NCBI GenBank assembly: GCA_016235555.1
Contig: JACRKC010000110.1
Span: forward strand, 1-64,000
Length of the DNA: 64,000 nt
Source: Verrucomicrobiota bacterium
Lineage (GTDB): Bacteria > Verrucomicrobiota > Verrucomicrobiia > Opitutales > Opitutaceae
Direction of reading: 5' to 3'
Position 1 is the stretch's first letter; each line of letters begins with the position of its first letter. The notes below the pieces were generated by a model. That model was not told where the DNA came from. It worked only from the letters and a program-made list of their open reading frames with translations, and did no database searches. Of this stretch, positions 25,774-33,094 are shown piece after piece. Both the position numbers and the translations under genes were made by a program.

Positions 25774-26168
25774 CGGCGGCCTTTCTTGGAGCGGCGCGCG
25801 ATGGCGAGCGCGGTGCGGAAGAGGATGTTCTTCGATCGGCAGCGCACGCCCGCGCGCTCGCGCACCGTCGCCACCGGCGGATTCTCGCCGCACACGGTGC
25901 ATCCGGCCGCGCCGACCACGCGCGTGCCCTCGGGCGTGACTTCAAACAGCGGCGGAAACGCGAGCGCCTGCATCAGCTCGTGATGGCCCTTCGCGTCGAG
26001 CACGATGGCGCTGTGCATGAGCATGAGCGAGACGGTGCCGCCGGCCGGGTTGCGAAACACCGCGAGCTTCGACGGCTCCTGGCCGAAGCGGCCCGCAATC
26101 TCCGTCGCGAGCACGGCCGGCGTCCGTCCTCTGTCCCCTGTCCTCTGTCTCCGGTCTCCCGTTTTCAT
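25770..26168 (-). CDS. Phage protein, unknown
   Basis: The 132-residue product starts at ATG 26,168 (ATGA). Its first residues (KTGDRRQRTGDRGR) are encoded by a 7-bp-period repeat, CTCTGTC-CCCTGTC-CTCTGTC on the plus strand. The folded part, LAVFRNPAGGTVSLMLMHSA...CTVCGENPPV, contains a single C-x2-C. The tail is basic (ARRSKKGRR). The repeat-coded start may be dispensable. Confidence 0.62.
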   Translation of the reverse strand: MKTGDRRQRTGDRGRTPAVLATEIAGRFGQEPSKLAVFRNPAGGTVSLMLMHSAIVLDAKGHHELMQALAFPPLFEVTPEGTRVVGAAGCTVCGENPPVATVRERAGVRCRSKNILFRTALAIARRSKKGRR

Positions 26169-26374
26169 AGCACCCTCCCTGCCGCCGTGCAGGCGGCGAA
26201 ATAGGCGAGCCACACCAGCGAGAGCGGAAACGCCGCCACGATGGCGACGGCCGGCCAGAGCCGATACGCCGGCTCGACCTGCTCGCGGATTTCCTTCGCG
26301 ACGAAGAGCGCGAAGCACACCAGCACGAACAGCGTGATGCCCGAGGGCAGTGCCCACCAAGAGACGGCGTTCAT
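26165..26374 (-). CDS. Small phage membrane protein
   Basis: The 69-residue protein has two membrane helices (about 9-26 and 40-62) linked by KEIREQVEPAYRLW. 4-nt overlaps on both sides. Function unknown; it is one of at least three small membrane proteins in the early operon. Confidence 0.65.
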   Translation of the reverse strand: MNAVSWWALPSGITLFVLVCFALFVAKEIREQVEPAYRLWPAVAIVAAFPLSLVWLAYFAACTAAGRVL

Positions 26375-26802
26375 GCGGCACGCCCCTTTCTGCCCGCCGT
26401 AGCCTTGGCGAAGGCGGGTCGCGGCACGAGCGCCGTGGCGTCGCTGTAGGGCGCGGGCTGGGCGGCCTCGCGTTCAAGATGCAGGATGCGGAAGCGCAGC
26501 GTCTGAAGCTCGCCTTCGATCCGGGAGATTTTGGCGTCCTTGTCCCACGTGGCGTGCCGCACGATGTTCGCGAGGGTCACGAGCGCCTCGGGCGCGCGCA
26601 TCGTGCGCAGGAGCTGCTCGACGAGTTCGTCGCTCTGCTTCGTGCCGAACGTGAGGCTCGACCCCTCGCCCTCGCCGTTGTGGAGCGCGAAATGCGCGAC
26701 GCCCCGCTTGTGATCGAAATGGAAAGCGAGGCCGCCTCCGGTGCCGCGATAGTCGCGGATGAGTTTCCGCTGAGCGCGGGCGTTGCGTTGAGAGTCAGTC
26801 AC
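26371..26802 (-). CDS. Phage early protein, unknown
   Basis: The 143-residue product starts at GTG 26,802 (GTGA). It has a beta region (GGLAFHFDHKRGVAHFALHN), then two helices (SDELVEQLLRTMRAPEALVTLANIV and ISRIEGELQTLRFRILHLERE). Its last 14 codons include a palindromic repeat read as PAFAKATAGRKG. No family recognised. Confidence 0.7.
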   Translation of the reverse strand: MTDSQRNARAQRKLIRDYRGTGGGLAFHFDHKRGVAHFALHNGEGEGSSLTFGTKQSDELVEQLLRTMRAPEALVTLANIVRHATWDKDAKISRIEGELQTLRFRILHLEREAAQPAPYSDATALVPRPAFAKATAGRKGRAA

Positions 26803-27122
26803 GACGCACCGCCTTTCACCGGCGCCAGCGCGCGGGACGCCAGCTCGGCGAGCCGGGCCTTCTGCTTGCGGTGCATCGCCGCCAGCGCGGCCTCCATCTG
26901 CGCGATGGCCTTGTTCGTGCGCATGACCGCGCGCGCGATCAGCTCGCATTCGAGATCGACGGAGCGCCACGCCGCGAGCTGGGGAAACAACGGCTGCGGC
27001 CTGCCCGCCGTAGCCTCGGCGGAGGCGGGCGCAACCGGCCCGCCATCGGGCATCGCCTTCGCGAGCTGCCGCCGATACTGCGCCCGCGTGACGCGGGCCT
27101 TGATTGTCTTGGAAGTCTTCAT
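26799..27122 (-). CDS. Phage early protein, helical, unknown
   Basis: The 107-residue basic, helical protein begins MKTSKTIKARVTRAQYRRQLAKAMPDG (first 20 shown suffice: MKTSKTIKARVTRAQYRRQL). It carries an in-frame palindromic repeat read as ASAEATAGR in the middle. The C-terminal half (IARAVMRTNKAIAQMEAALAAM) is a coiled coil. It follows the MuB-like gene after 46 bp. Function unknown. Confidence 0.7.
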   Translation of the reverse strand: MKTSKTIKARVTRAQYRRQLAKAMPDGGPVAPASAEATAGRPQPLFPQLAAWRSVDLECELIARAVMRTNKAIAQMEAALAAMHRKQKARLAELASRALAPVKGGAS

Positions 27123-27168
27123 GGGGTGTCCTTGCTGAGGTTTGAAAAACGCCGCGGGCCGTGCCCGC

Positions 27169-28302
27169 TCACACGTTTTTCTTCGCGCTGAGCGCGTCGT
27201 ATTTGCCCTGCGCGGCGATCACGTCTTCCCACCGCAGTTCGCGCCGCTTCTTGCCGGCGATGATGTTGCCGTCCTGAAACACCGAGACCAGGTGCTTCAC
27301 GCCGCTCTCGTAGGCGATGCGCTCGCACACGGCGAGGCCCGCGAAATCGGCGTGCCGCGCGCGCAGGTTCTTCCACGTGTCGTCGCCCGTCTCCGGCGCG
27401 TCGGGAAACGGCAGGCTGTAGGCGTGGGCAAACGCGCGCACGTCGCCCACGCGCAGCGCGTCGGGCAGTTGCAGCTTGATCGTGCCGCGGCGCCAGAGCT
27501 GCTTGAGCAGCTTCGCCTCCTGCCCGGTCTTTTCGTCGAACTCCTCGCGGCCGACGTTCGTCGAGCAGATCACCATCGCGCAGCCGGTGCGGTCTTTGAT
27601 TTCCTTGAGCGCGTTGACCATCTTCACCGCGCCGCCTTTTTGATAGGCATAGGTGATGTGGTGAAACTCATCCACGATCACGAGATTCCGGCGGTCGATG
27701 GTGTTAAGCACGCGCGGGCGCAGCTTCACGGGCGCCACGTTCGGGCTGATGCGCAGCGCGCGCGCGAAGGTGCGGTAGATGTCCTGCACGCCGGCCACAC
27801 CCTGAAGGTCCACGTAGATCGTCGCGCCGTGGTTGTTCTCGTCGCGAAACCACGTGAGCGCCTCCGTCTTCCCCACGTGCGACTCGCCGAACACGAAGCC
27901 GATGGTGCCGTCGTTCCAGCACTTTTTGCAGACGGCGTGAATCTCGCCCACGGTGGCCGTCATCACGCGGCCCTCGCTGCGTTTCTCCGCGTTGGCGCGC
28001 TCCTGCTCGCGCACGACGCGGATGCGCGAGAGCATCTTGGCCGGCGGCGGCAGCAGCAGGCCCTCGGCGTTTTTGTATTCGCCGCGGAGCACTTTGGAAT
28101 ACGTGCCGCCGTCGATGCCCAGGTCGCGCGCGGCCTCGGCCTGCGAGAGATTCTTTTCGCCCGCGTAGCGATACCACCAGAGCAAGTCCTCCTGGAACTC
28201 GGGGCGGTTCTTGCGGATGCCGGCGGCCACGATGTCGCCGGCGAGGTTCGTGCCATCCCATTCGGCACCGGCCGCGGGAGTGTTGTTGGTTTCTTCTGAC
28301 AT
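27169..28302 (-). CDS. MuB-like transposition ATPase (AAA, target-DNA activator)
   Basis: The 377-residue protein starts at ATG 28,302, with AAGGAA 6 nt upstream. An N-terminal HTH (NLSQAEAARDLGIDGGTYSK, 51-70) matches the layout of Mu B. The AAA domain has Walker A G139-ESHVGKT146, Walker B LVIVDE (207-212) and a sensor-like MVICSTN. Mu B binds target DNA and stimulates the transposase. A longer same-frame reading up to 30,216 merely runs antisense-in-frame through the transposase gene and is not real. It lies 56 bp after the transposase gene. Confidence 0.92.
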   Translation of the reverse strand: MSEETNNTPAAGAEWDGTNLAGDIVAAGIRKNRPEFQEDLLWWYRYAGEKNLSQAEAARDLGIDGGTYSKVLRGEYKNAEGLLLPPPAKMLSRIRVVREQERANAEKRSEGRVMTATVGEIHAVCKKCWNDGTIGFVFGESHVGKTEALTWFRDENNHGATIYVDLQGVAGVQDIYRTFARALRISPNVAPVKLRPRVLNTIDRRNLVIVDEFHHITYAYQKGGAVKMVNALKEIKDRTGCAMVICSTNVGREEFDEKTGQEAKLLKQLWRRGTIKLQLPDALRVGDVRAFAHAYSLPFPDAPETGDDTWKNLRARHADFAGLAVCERIAYESGVKHLVSVFQDGNIIAGKKRRELRWEDVIAAQGKYDALSAKKNV

Positions 28303-28358
28303 GGTGTTTCCTTTTGTTCGGGTGGGCGGGCACGTCCCCGTGCCCGCATGGGTGAGAG

Positions 28359-30524
28359 TTACTCGGGCAGGAGATCGGCGAGCGCGTTGCCCGCGGCGCT
28401 GGCGCTCACGCCGCGTTCGGAGCGGGCCTCGGTCTTGCGCTGCTCGTGTTCGCGCGCGGCGTTGTCGCCGGCGGCGAGCGCGATCTTCTGCGCGGCCGTG
28501 AGGCCGGCCGTCTCGGCCTTGTGGGCTTCGAGCACCGCGTCGTTGTTCGCGCGGTCGATGGCGAGCTGCGCGTCCTGGTCGGCGTGCCGCTCGCGCAGCT
28601 CCGCGACGGCGCGGTTGACCAGGGTGCGCACGACGCCGCCGGCTTCGGCGAGCGCGGCCTTGTCGCGCAGGTCCACCGCGCCGCGCTTGCCGCCGAGCCG
28701 CTTGAGCGAGCCGGCGTAGGCGCCCTTGAGATCGGCGAGGTGCAGCTCCTGCGGCGCCGCCGGATCGAAGTAGCCGAGGAACTCCGCGCCGTCCGGCACG
28801 CCGGCGAGCACGGTGCCCGCCTCGTCGACGTAGGTGAAGCCCACCTTGTCGTGCGCGAACGTGATCGAGTGGTTGCGATACGTGACGCGCTTCGGCGTGA
28901 GCAGCAGCAGGGCGAGCACGGCCGGCGGCACGCCGCGGAAGGCGCACGTGGCCGCGAGCCGCGACCAGCGCTCGATGGGGGCCTCGGGCCGCTGCGTGAC
29001 GAGGCCGGCCTGCGAGATCGCGACCTGCATGTCCTGCGGGATGAGCGCCAGCTCGGTGAACGGCCGCGGCTCGGCGCCCTCTTCCAGGCGGAACTCCGTC
29101 ACGCAGTCGAAGCCGAGATACTTGTGATCGGTGCGCGCATCGCTCGCGGAGCAGACCCAGGCAAACGCGCGCTCGACCGCCGCCGGGCTCGGGAACGGCA
29201 GCCGTAGCAGCGCGATTTTTTCCGGCGGCAGGTTCAGCTTTCCCTCGCCCTGGCCGAGGAAGACCTTGGTGTAGGCGATGGCGTCGTCGAGCGCGGCCGG
29301 CGCGTTGAGGCGCTGGTTGCTGCCCTTGTAGCCGGGCATCGCGCCGAGCTGGTTCCACAGCGCGTTGAACGCGCTCTCGATCCAGCCTTTTTCCCACGGC
29401 TTGCCGCCCTTCTCGCAGAAACCGTTCGTGAGCATCTTCTGGTTGATCATGCCCGTGCGCTCCACGCGCACGCGGCCCTCGAACAGCGTCGAGAGCGCCA
29501 GCTCCAGCTCGGGCGAGATCGCGGCCGTCGCGTTTTCGCAGAGGATCGTGATCGGGTAGTCGGGCAGGCCGTATTTCGCGAAGATGCCGTAGAGCAGATG
29601 CTGCACGGTCACCTTCAGGATGCCGTTGCGCACGGTGCGCACGGTGCCGTCGGGCAGCTTGTCTTCGCGCGTCGTCTGCGGGCCGAGGCCCCAGTGCAGC
29701 TTGCGGCGCGTCGCCACGTCGATGGCCATGATGCCCGCGACCGGCGCGATCTGCGGCGGCTGCTTTCCGTCGCCGGGAAACACGCACAGGCAGTCGAGAT
29801 AGAAATCGTCGATGGCGATGAGTTCGAGCGGGCGCAGTTGCGACGGGTCGCGCTGCACGCTGGGGAAATGTTTCTTCGCCGCCGCGAGGCCGCGCTGGAA
29901 GAGCACGCGCGCGCCCTTGTTCGGCGCCTTGCGGTAGAGGTTGCGCAGGCTCCAGCCCACGGGGAACTCGCCGCGCGGGCACGTCTTCGGCAGCGGGCGC
30001 GCCGGATAGGTCTTCGCATACCACTCGATCCAGGTGCCGTAGCCGGGCACGGGCTGGCCGCTCGGCCAGATTTCCGTGCGCAGCAGCTTGAACGCCTCGG
30101 CCATGCTGCGGTGATTGTCCTCCGCGAGCTTTTTCACGAACTGCTCGAACTCCGCGGGCAGCGCGCTCGGCCCCTTGTAGTTCGCGACCAGGGCGCGCCA
30201 GTCGCCGGCCGGGCACTCGTCGGTCACGGTCGCGAGGAACGCGTAGTATTTGCGGAGCAGCGACGGCGCGGAGCAGCCGCGCATCCGGTGCTTGTTCATC
30301 GCGGCGATGGTCGCGGCGGCCGTCGTGAGGTTGGAGCCCTCGCCGCGCAGCGCGTGCAGGCGTTCGAGCAGCGAGAGCGTGAAGCGGACCTCGGTGCGGC
30401 GCGCCTCGGGCAGCGCGGAAAATTCCGCGAGGTCGTCGAGCGGGATGCTGAAGCGGGGACCGGACGGCGGCGGCGCCGGCGGCTGCGCGGACGTGATGGG
30501 GACGATGTTTGAATCCGTGTTCAT
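28359..30524 (-). CDS. MuA-type transposase (DDE recombinase)
   Basis: The 721-residue protein has an N-terminal HTH region and the integrase-type core. D239-D240 lie in LELIAIDDFYLD and E383 in EKGWIESAFNALWNQLG. At the expected second acidic position is E330 (ITILCENATAA) instead of Asp. A Mu-transposase C-terminal beta domain follows (PKRVTYRNHSITF...VGFTYVD) and then a long helical tail (about 620-721) that would carry the MuB contact. It cuts phage ends and joins them to target DNA. ATG 30,524 lies inside an ATCCGTG-type repeat, which encodes the first residues. It is the defining gene of the prophage. Confidence 0.93.
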   Translation of the reverse strand: MNTDSNIVPITSAQPPAPPPSGPRFSIPLDDLAEFSALPEARRTEVRFTLSLLERLHALRGEGSNLTTAAATIAAMNKHRMRGCSAPSLLRKYYAFLATVTDECPAGDWRALVANYKGPSALPAEFEQFVKKLAEDNHRSMAEAFKLLRTEIWPSGQPVPGYGTWIEWYAKTYPARPLPKTCPRGEFPVGWSLRNLYRKAPNKGARVLFQRGLAAAKKHFPSVQRDPSQLRPLELIAIDDFYLDCLCVFPGDGKQPPQIAPVAGIMAIDVATRRKLHWGLGPQTTREDKLPDGTVRTVRNGILKVTVQHLLYGIFAKYGLPDYPITILCENATAAISPELELALSTLFEGRVRVERTGMINQKMLTNGFCEKGGKPWEKGWIESAFNALWNQLGAMPGYKGSNQRLNAPAALDDAIAYTKVFLGQGEGKLNLPPEKIALLRLPFPSPAAVERAFAWVCSASDARTDHKYLGFDCVTEFRLEEGAEPRPFTELALIPQDMQVAISQAGLVTQRPEAPIERWSRLAATCAFRGVPPAVLALLLLTPKRVTYRNHSITFAHDKVGFTYVDEAGTVLAGVPDGAEFLGYFDPAAPQELHLADLKGAYAGSLKRLGGKRGAVDLRDKAALAEAGGVVRTLVNRAVAELRERHADQDAQLAIDRANNDAVLEAHKAETAGLTAAQKIALAAGDNAAREHEQRKTEARSERGVSASAAGNALADLLPE

Positions 30525-30558
30525 CCGTGTGATCCGTGGTTAAAATTTCCGGGCAAAA

Positions 30559-31224
30559 TTATTTCAGCAGCGGCTTCGCCGCCTGCTCGACCTTGTCGGC
30601 CAGCGCGCGCAGCGATTCGACGACGCCGCGCACCTCCTCGGGGTGCTTGGCGAGGAACTGGAGGCGGTTCTCTTTCACGAGGAGGGTCTCGGCCTGCGCG
30701 AGCACGCCGCCGATCTCGTCGCGCGCGAACAGATACATCTGCTCCTCGTCGGGCACGCCCTCATCCTTGGTCCCTGGTCCCTTGGTCCGCGCGCCGTCGA
30801 GCTTCCCGCCGTCCTTGATGCCGTGCTTCTGGAGCAGCTCCGTCCACGACAGCTTGCCCACGAACTTTTCCGCCGAGCCGACGAGCTTGCGCATCGCCGC
30901 GTCCTTCGTGTCGAGCGCGAACTCGGTTCTCGGCAACGCCTCGACCTCGGTGCGCCGCAGATTCGCGTGCTCGCGCCACTCGCGCGCGAGGCGCATCATA
31001 TACGTGCATTGCGTATAGCCGGCCGCCTGGCCCTTGAGCCACGGCAGGAATTTTCCGTGGGGCAGCGAGTCCTTGATCACCTGGAGCGCGAGCCCGATGA
31101 ACAGGCGCCGCACGATGTTTTCGTGCTCGACGCGAGAAATGACCTCGATCTGCGCGAGCACGCGCGTCTGCAAGACGCTGAGTTGGCCGCGATCCGAGAC
31201 GACGATGGGGGCGAGTTGCGACAT
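30559..31224 (-). CDS. DUF3102-family phage protein
   Basis: The 221-residue protein has the DUF3102-like core VIKDSLPHGKFLPWLKGQAA followed by YTQCTYMMRLAREW. It then has a KLSWTELLQKHGIKDGG segment and a C-terminal helix. Residues about 146-158 (RTKGPGTKDEGVP) are encoded by a GGGACCA-type 7-bp-period repeat. DUF3102 proteins sit in phage and plasmid replication regions; their role is unknown. Directly upstream of the transposase gene. Confidence 0.78.
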   Translation of the reverse strand: MSQLAPIVVSDRGQLSVLQTRVLAQIEVISRVEHENIVRRLFIGLALQVIKDSLPHGKFLPWLKGQAAGYTQCTYMMRLAREWREHANLRRTEVEALPRTEFALDTKDAAMRKLVGSAEKFVGKLSWTELLQKHGIKDGGKLDGARTKGPGTKDEGVPDEEQMYLFARDEIGGVLAQAETLLVKENRLQFLAKHPEEVRGVVESLRALADKVEQAAKPLLK

Positions 31225-31234
31225 GACGAAAAAG

Positions 31235-31603
31235 TCAGGCGGCGCGCAGCGCGCGCAGCAGCGCCGGCCGCGCCGCGTTCTGGAGGCTCTCGAACAGTTC
31301 GACGATCAGCGTCGTGCGCGTGGGCTCGGGCAGCGCGGTCAGAAATTCCCGGCGCCGCGGGCCGGTCATCCGCGCAACGATGAAGTCGCGGTAGCTCTCG
31401 ATTGGCACGCGCAGCTCGCGGCGCACGGCGCCGGGCGAGGCGATGTCGATGGCCACCAGCACGCCCTCGCTCACGAGATCGTGAAAGTGATCCATGCTCA
31501 TCCCGAGCCGGCCCTTGTCGCCCGCGATCTCGTGCGGATAGAGCAGCGTGCGGCCGGGAAAATCCAGCGAGGCAAACGGGAACTGGAGCTGCTCGGTCGG
31601 CAT
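31235..31603 (-). CDS. Phage early protein, unknown
   Basis: The 122-residue protein is started at ATG 31,603 (MPTEQLQFPF); the in-frame ORF extends further but only through low-quality sequence. It has GMSMDHFHDLVSEGVLVAID, resembling a helix-turn-helix/excisionase-like start, then a beta strand VRRELRVPIESYRDFIVARM. A DNA-binding role fits its position among early regulators, but I cannot name a family. Confidence 0.68.
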   Translation of the reverse strand: MPTEQLQFPFASLDFPGRTLLYPHEIAGDKGRLGMSMDHFHDLVSEGVLVAIDIASPGAVRRELRVPIESYRDFIVARMTGPRRREFLTALPEPTRTTLIVELFESLQNAARPALLRALRAA

Positions 31604-31607
31604 GGCG

Positions 31608-31937
31608 TCAGGCTTGCGCGCTTTCGGCGTGCGTGATGTCGTGCGGCAGTGTCTCAGGAGAAACCCCTGCCGCAGTGGCGAGAGACAGGGCAATGGCCCA
31701 CGATGCCGCCCACAGCCGTGCATTTCGTAGCAGACCGCCTCCAGTGGGCGGCACGATTTGCAGAGCTACTCGCCACGCCCGCGAGTGCTGAGACAAGCCC
31801 GCTAGCGCCGCCTCGGTTTCCGGGCGGCACACCGATTCGCGACGTGATCCACTGGATCGCGTGGGATTTGTATAACCGCTATTCGCCGCGCACCCACCAA
31901 CGGTGGGTCGACCGTTCTCGTTTCGATTTGTAGTCAT
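31608..31937 (-). CDS. Possible early-operon gene, unknown
   Basis: ATG 31,937 forms a TGATG junction with the upstream gene, and the stop is 4 nt before the next start, which fits the operon's packing. The 109-residue product has one possible membrane helix (LWAASWAIALSLATAAGV). Its codon third positions are less GC-rich than in other phage genes. An opposing ORF (31,649-31,933, plus strand) occupies the same DNA; only one is likely real. Confidence 0.35.
   Translation of the reverse strand: MTTNRNENGRPTVGGCAANSGYTNPTRSSGSRRESVCRPETEAALAGLSQHSRAWRVALQIVPPTGGGLLRNARLWAASWAIALSLATAAGVSPETLPHDITHAESAQA
31649..31933 (+). CDS. Possible antisense-oriented small gene (moron-like), unknown
   Basis: The 94-residue product (GTG 31,649) has a more protein-like composition than the opposing frame, with IRDVIHWIAWDLYNRYSPRT near the C-terminus and better GC at third positions. 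No good ribosome-binding site is visible. If real it is a plus-strand gene within a minus-strand operon, as expected for an inserted accessory gene. Confidence 0.4.
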   Translation: MSQEKPLPQWRETGQWPTMPPTAVHFVADRLQWAARFAELLATPASAETSPLAPPRFPGGTPIRDVIHWIAWDLYNRYSPRTHQRWVDRSRFDL

Positions 31938-32152
31938 CACAGCGCCCTCCGTTTGAAATCCAGCACGAGCTGCCGCTCCCGCCGCCCGATCTCCACCTCC
32001 GCCGCCGCCAGCGCTTCGAGGTCCCGGCGCTGCGCGCTCGGCGGAGATACCGCGATCAAGTCGCGCAGGAGCGTGAGCCGCACGTCGCGCGGCTGGCCGT
32101 CCAGATTTTCGAGCACGAAGCTCGCGATCCGTGTGGCGGGCTTGTCAGACAT
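31937..32152 (-). CDS. Phage early protein, unknown
   Basis: The 71-residue charged helical protein (MSDKPATRIASFVLENLDGQ...) overlaps the HTH gene's end by 8 nt. A polypeptide with ALAAAEVEIGRRERQLVLDF at its end suggests a coiled coil. Second gene of the early operon; function unknown. Confidence 0.7.
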   Translation of the reverse strand: MSDKPATRIASFVLENLDGQPRDVRLTLLRDLIAVSPPSAQRRDLEALAAAEVEIGRRERQLVLDFKRRAL

Positions 32153-32354
32153 GGGCCAGCGCCTCCGTCGCTCGGTTGGCTTCCGCCACCGCCCGCTTCA
32201 CGCGCGGGCAGTTCCCTGGCCGCACGCCGTTGAACACCGCGTAGAGCGTCTTGTCGCTCACGCCGTGCTTCGCGGCCAGTTTGCGCACGCTCAGCCGGCG
32301 AAGGACCAGGGCGGCGCGGATGCGGGAGGCGGGGGTTGTGATTGACTTTGCCAC
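32145..32354 (-). CDS. Small HTH regulator (Cro/Ner-like), first early gene
   Basis: The 69-residue protein starts at GTG 32,354. It contains RRLSVRKLAAKHGVSDKTLY, a clear helix-turn-helix, followed by AVFNGVRPGNCPRVKRAV. As the first gene of the leftward early operon, diverging from the repressor, it occupies the position of Ner in Mu or Cro in lambdoid phages. It probably down-regulates early and repressor transcription by binding the shared operator region. The start codon lies 17 bp from the palindrome at 32,371. Confidence 0.78.
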   Translation of the reverse strand: MAKSITTPASRIRAALVLRRLSVRKLAAKHGVSDKTLYAVFNGVRPGNCPRVKRAVAEANRATEALAHV

Positions 32355-32370
32355 AGGATGGGTGGAGATT

Positions 32371-32389
32371 CTGTAGAAACTTTCTACAG
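32371..32389. promoter_or_regulatory. Perfect 19-bp palindromic operator between repressor and early operon
   Basis: CTGTAGAAACTTTCTACAG is a perfect inverted repeat with a single central C. It lies between the start of the divergent HTH gene (32,354) and the repressor start (32,402). Repeats of CTGTAG or CTACAG occur again at about 32,450, 32,611 and 32,643, the last two as an inverted CTCCTACAG...CTGTAGGAG pair within the repressor gene. These are likely binding sites for the repressor and/or the Cro-like protein. Confidence 0.75.
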
Positions 32390-32401
32390 GGAAACTGGAC
32401 G

Positions 32402-33058
32402 TTGCAAGCAGAAAATCAAGAACCGCTGGAAAATTTCGCCTTCCGCCTCTGTAGGGCCGCGGAAGAGATCGACCTCACGCAGGCGGAGATTGCGTCTCGC
32501 TTGGGCGTGTCACCACAACGAGTGGGAAATTGGTTTCAGGGGAGGAATTTTCCGCGGCAGCGGGAATCTCTCACCTTGGCGAAATTGCTGAAGGTCGAGC
32601 CCGAGTGGCTCCTACAGGGAAGCGGCGAGAAATCCAGTCCGGCTGTAGGAGATGCCCCCGGCGAATACGGCGACGAGGTCCGCACCGTCCCGCTGATTTC
32701 CTGGGCGCACGCCGGCGCCGCCGCCAACTACGAAGCCATGCCCAAGCACTGGCACGGCCGCGTCTCCACGATGAGCCGCGACAAACGCGCCTTCGCCTTG
32801 GTGATTGAGGGCGACAGCATGGAGCCGAAATTCCTGCCCGGCGATCGTGTCGTCTGCGAGCCGAGCAATCCGCCCCGCAACGGCCATCCCGTCGTCGTCA
32901 AATACGTCGACGACGCCGTGCAGATTCGCCTCTACCACAAGCTGCCCAACGGCAAAATCCGCCTCGCCCCGATCAACCCTGTCTATCCCGCCATCGAGCA
33001 CGAGCCGTCGGACTTCGCCTGGATATGCCCCGTGGCCGAACTCAATCGCGCTGTCTGA
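32402..33058 (+). CDS. Phage repressor, HTH plus S24 (LexA/cI-like) peptidase
   Basis: TTG 32,402 (AGGGAAA about 9 nt upstream) gives 218 residues; TTG at 32,342 would place the operator inside the gene. The HTH is LTQAEIASRLGVSPQRVGNW (25-44). The C-terminal S24 domain has the nucleophile S139 (IEGDSMEPKFLPGD) and the general base K167 (VVVKYVDD). An Ala104-Gly105 bond in SWAHAGAA is a plausible self-cleavage site. It would maintain lysogeny and be inactivated through RecA on DNA damage. This differs from Mu, whose c repressor lacks an S24 domain. Confidence 0.9.
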   Translation: MQAENQEPLENFAFRLCRAAEEIDLTQAEIASRLGVSPQRVGNWFQGRNFPRQRESLTLAKLLKVEPEWLLQGSGEKSSPAVGDAPGEYGDEVRTVPLISWAHAGAAANYEAMPKHWHGRVSTMSRDKRAFALVIEGDSMEPKFLPGDRVVCEPSNPPRNGHPVVVKYVDDAVQIRLYHKLPNGKIRLAPINPVYPAIEHEPSDFAWICPVAELNRAV

Positions 33059-33094
33059 CTCTGCGATCTCTGCGGCCTCTGTGTTGAAAATCGC

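Noticed and set aside
27169-30216. A 1015-codon minus-strand frame that would fuse a long Arg-rich region to the MuB-like ATPase
   Set aside because: Its upstream two thirds overlap the transposase gene in another frame and have shadow-frame composition. The real ATPase start at 28,302 has a ribosome-binding site.
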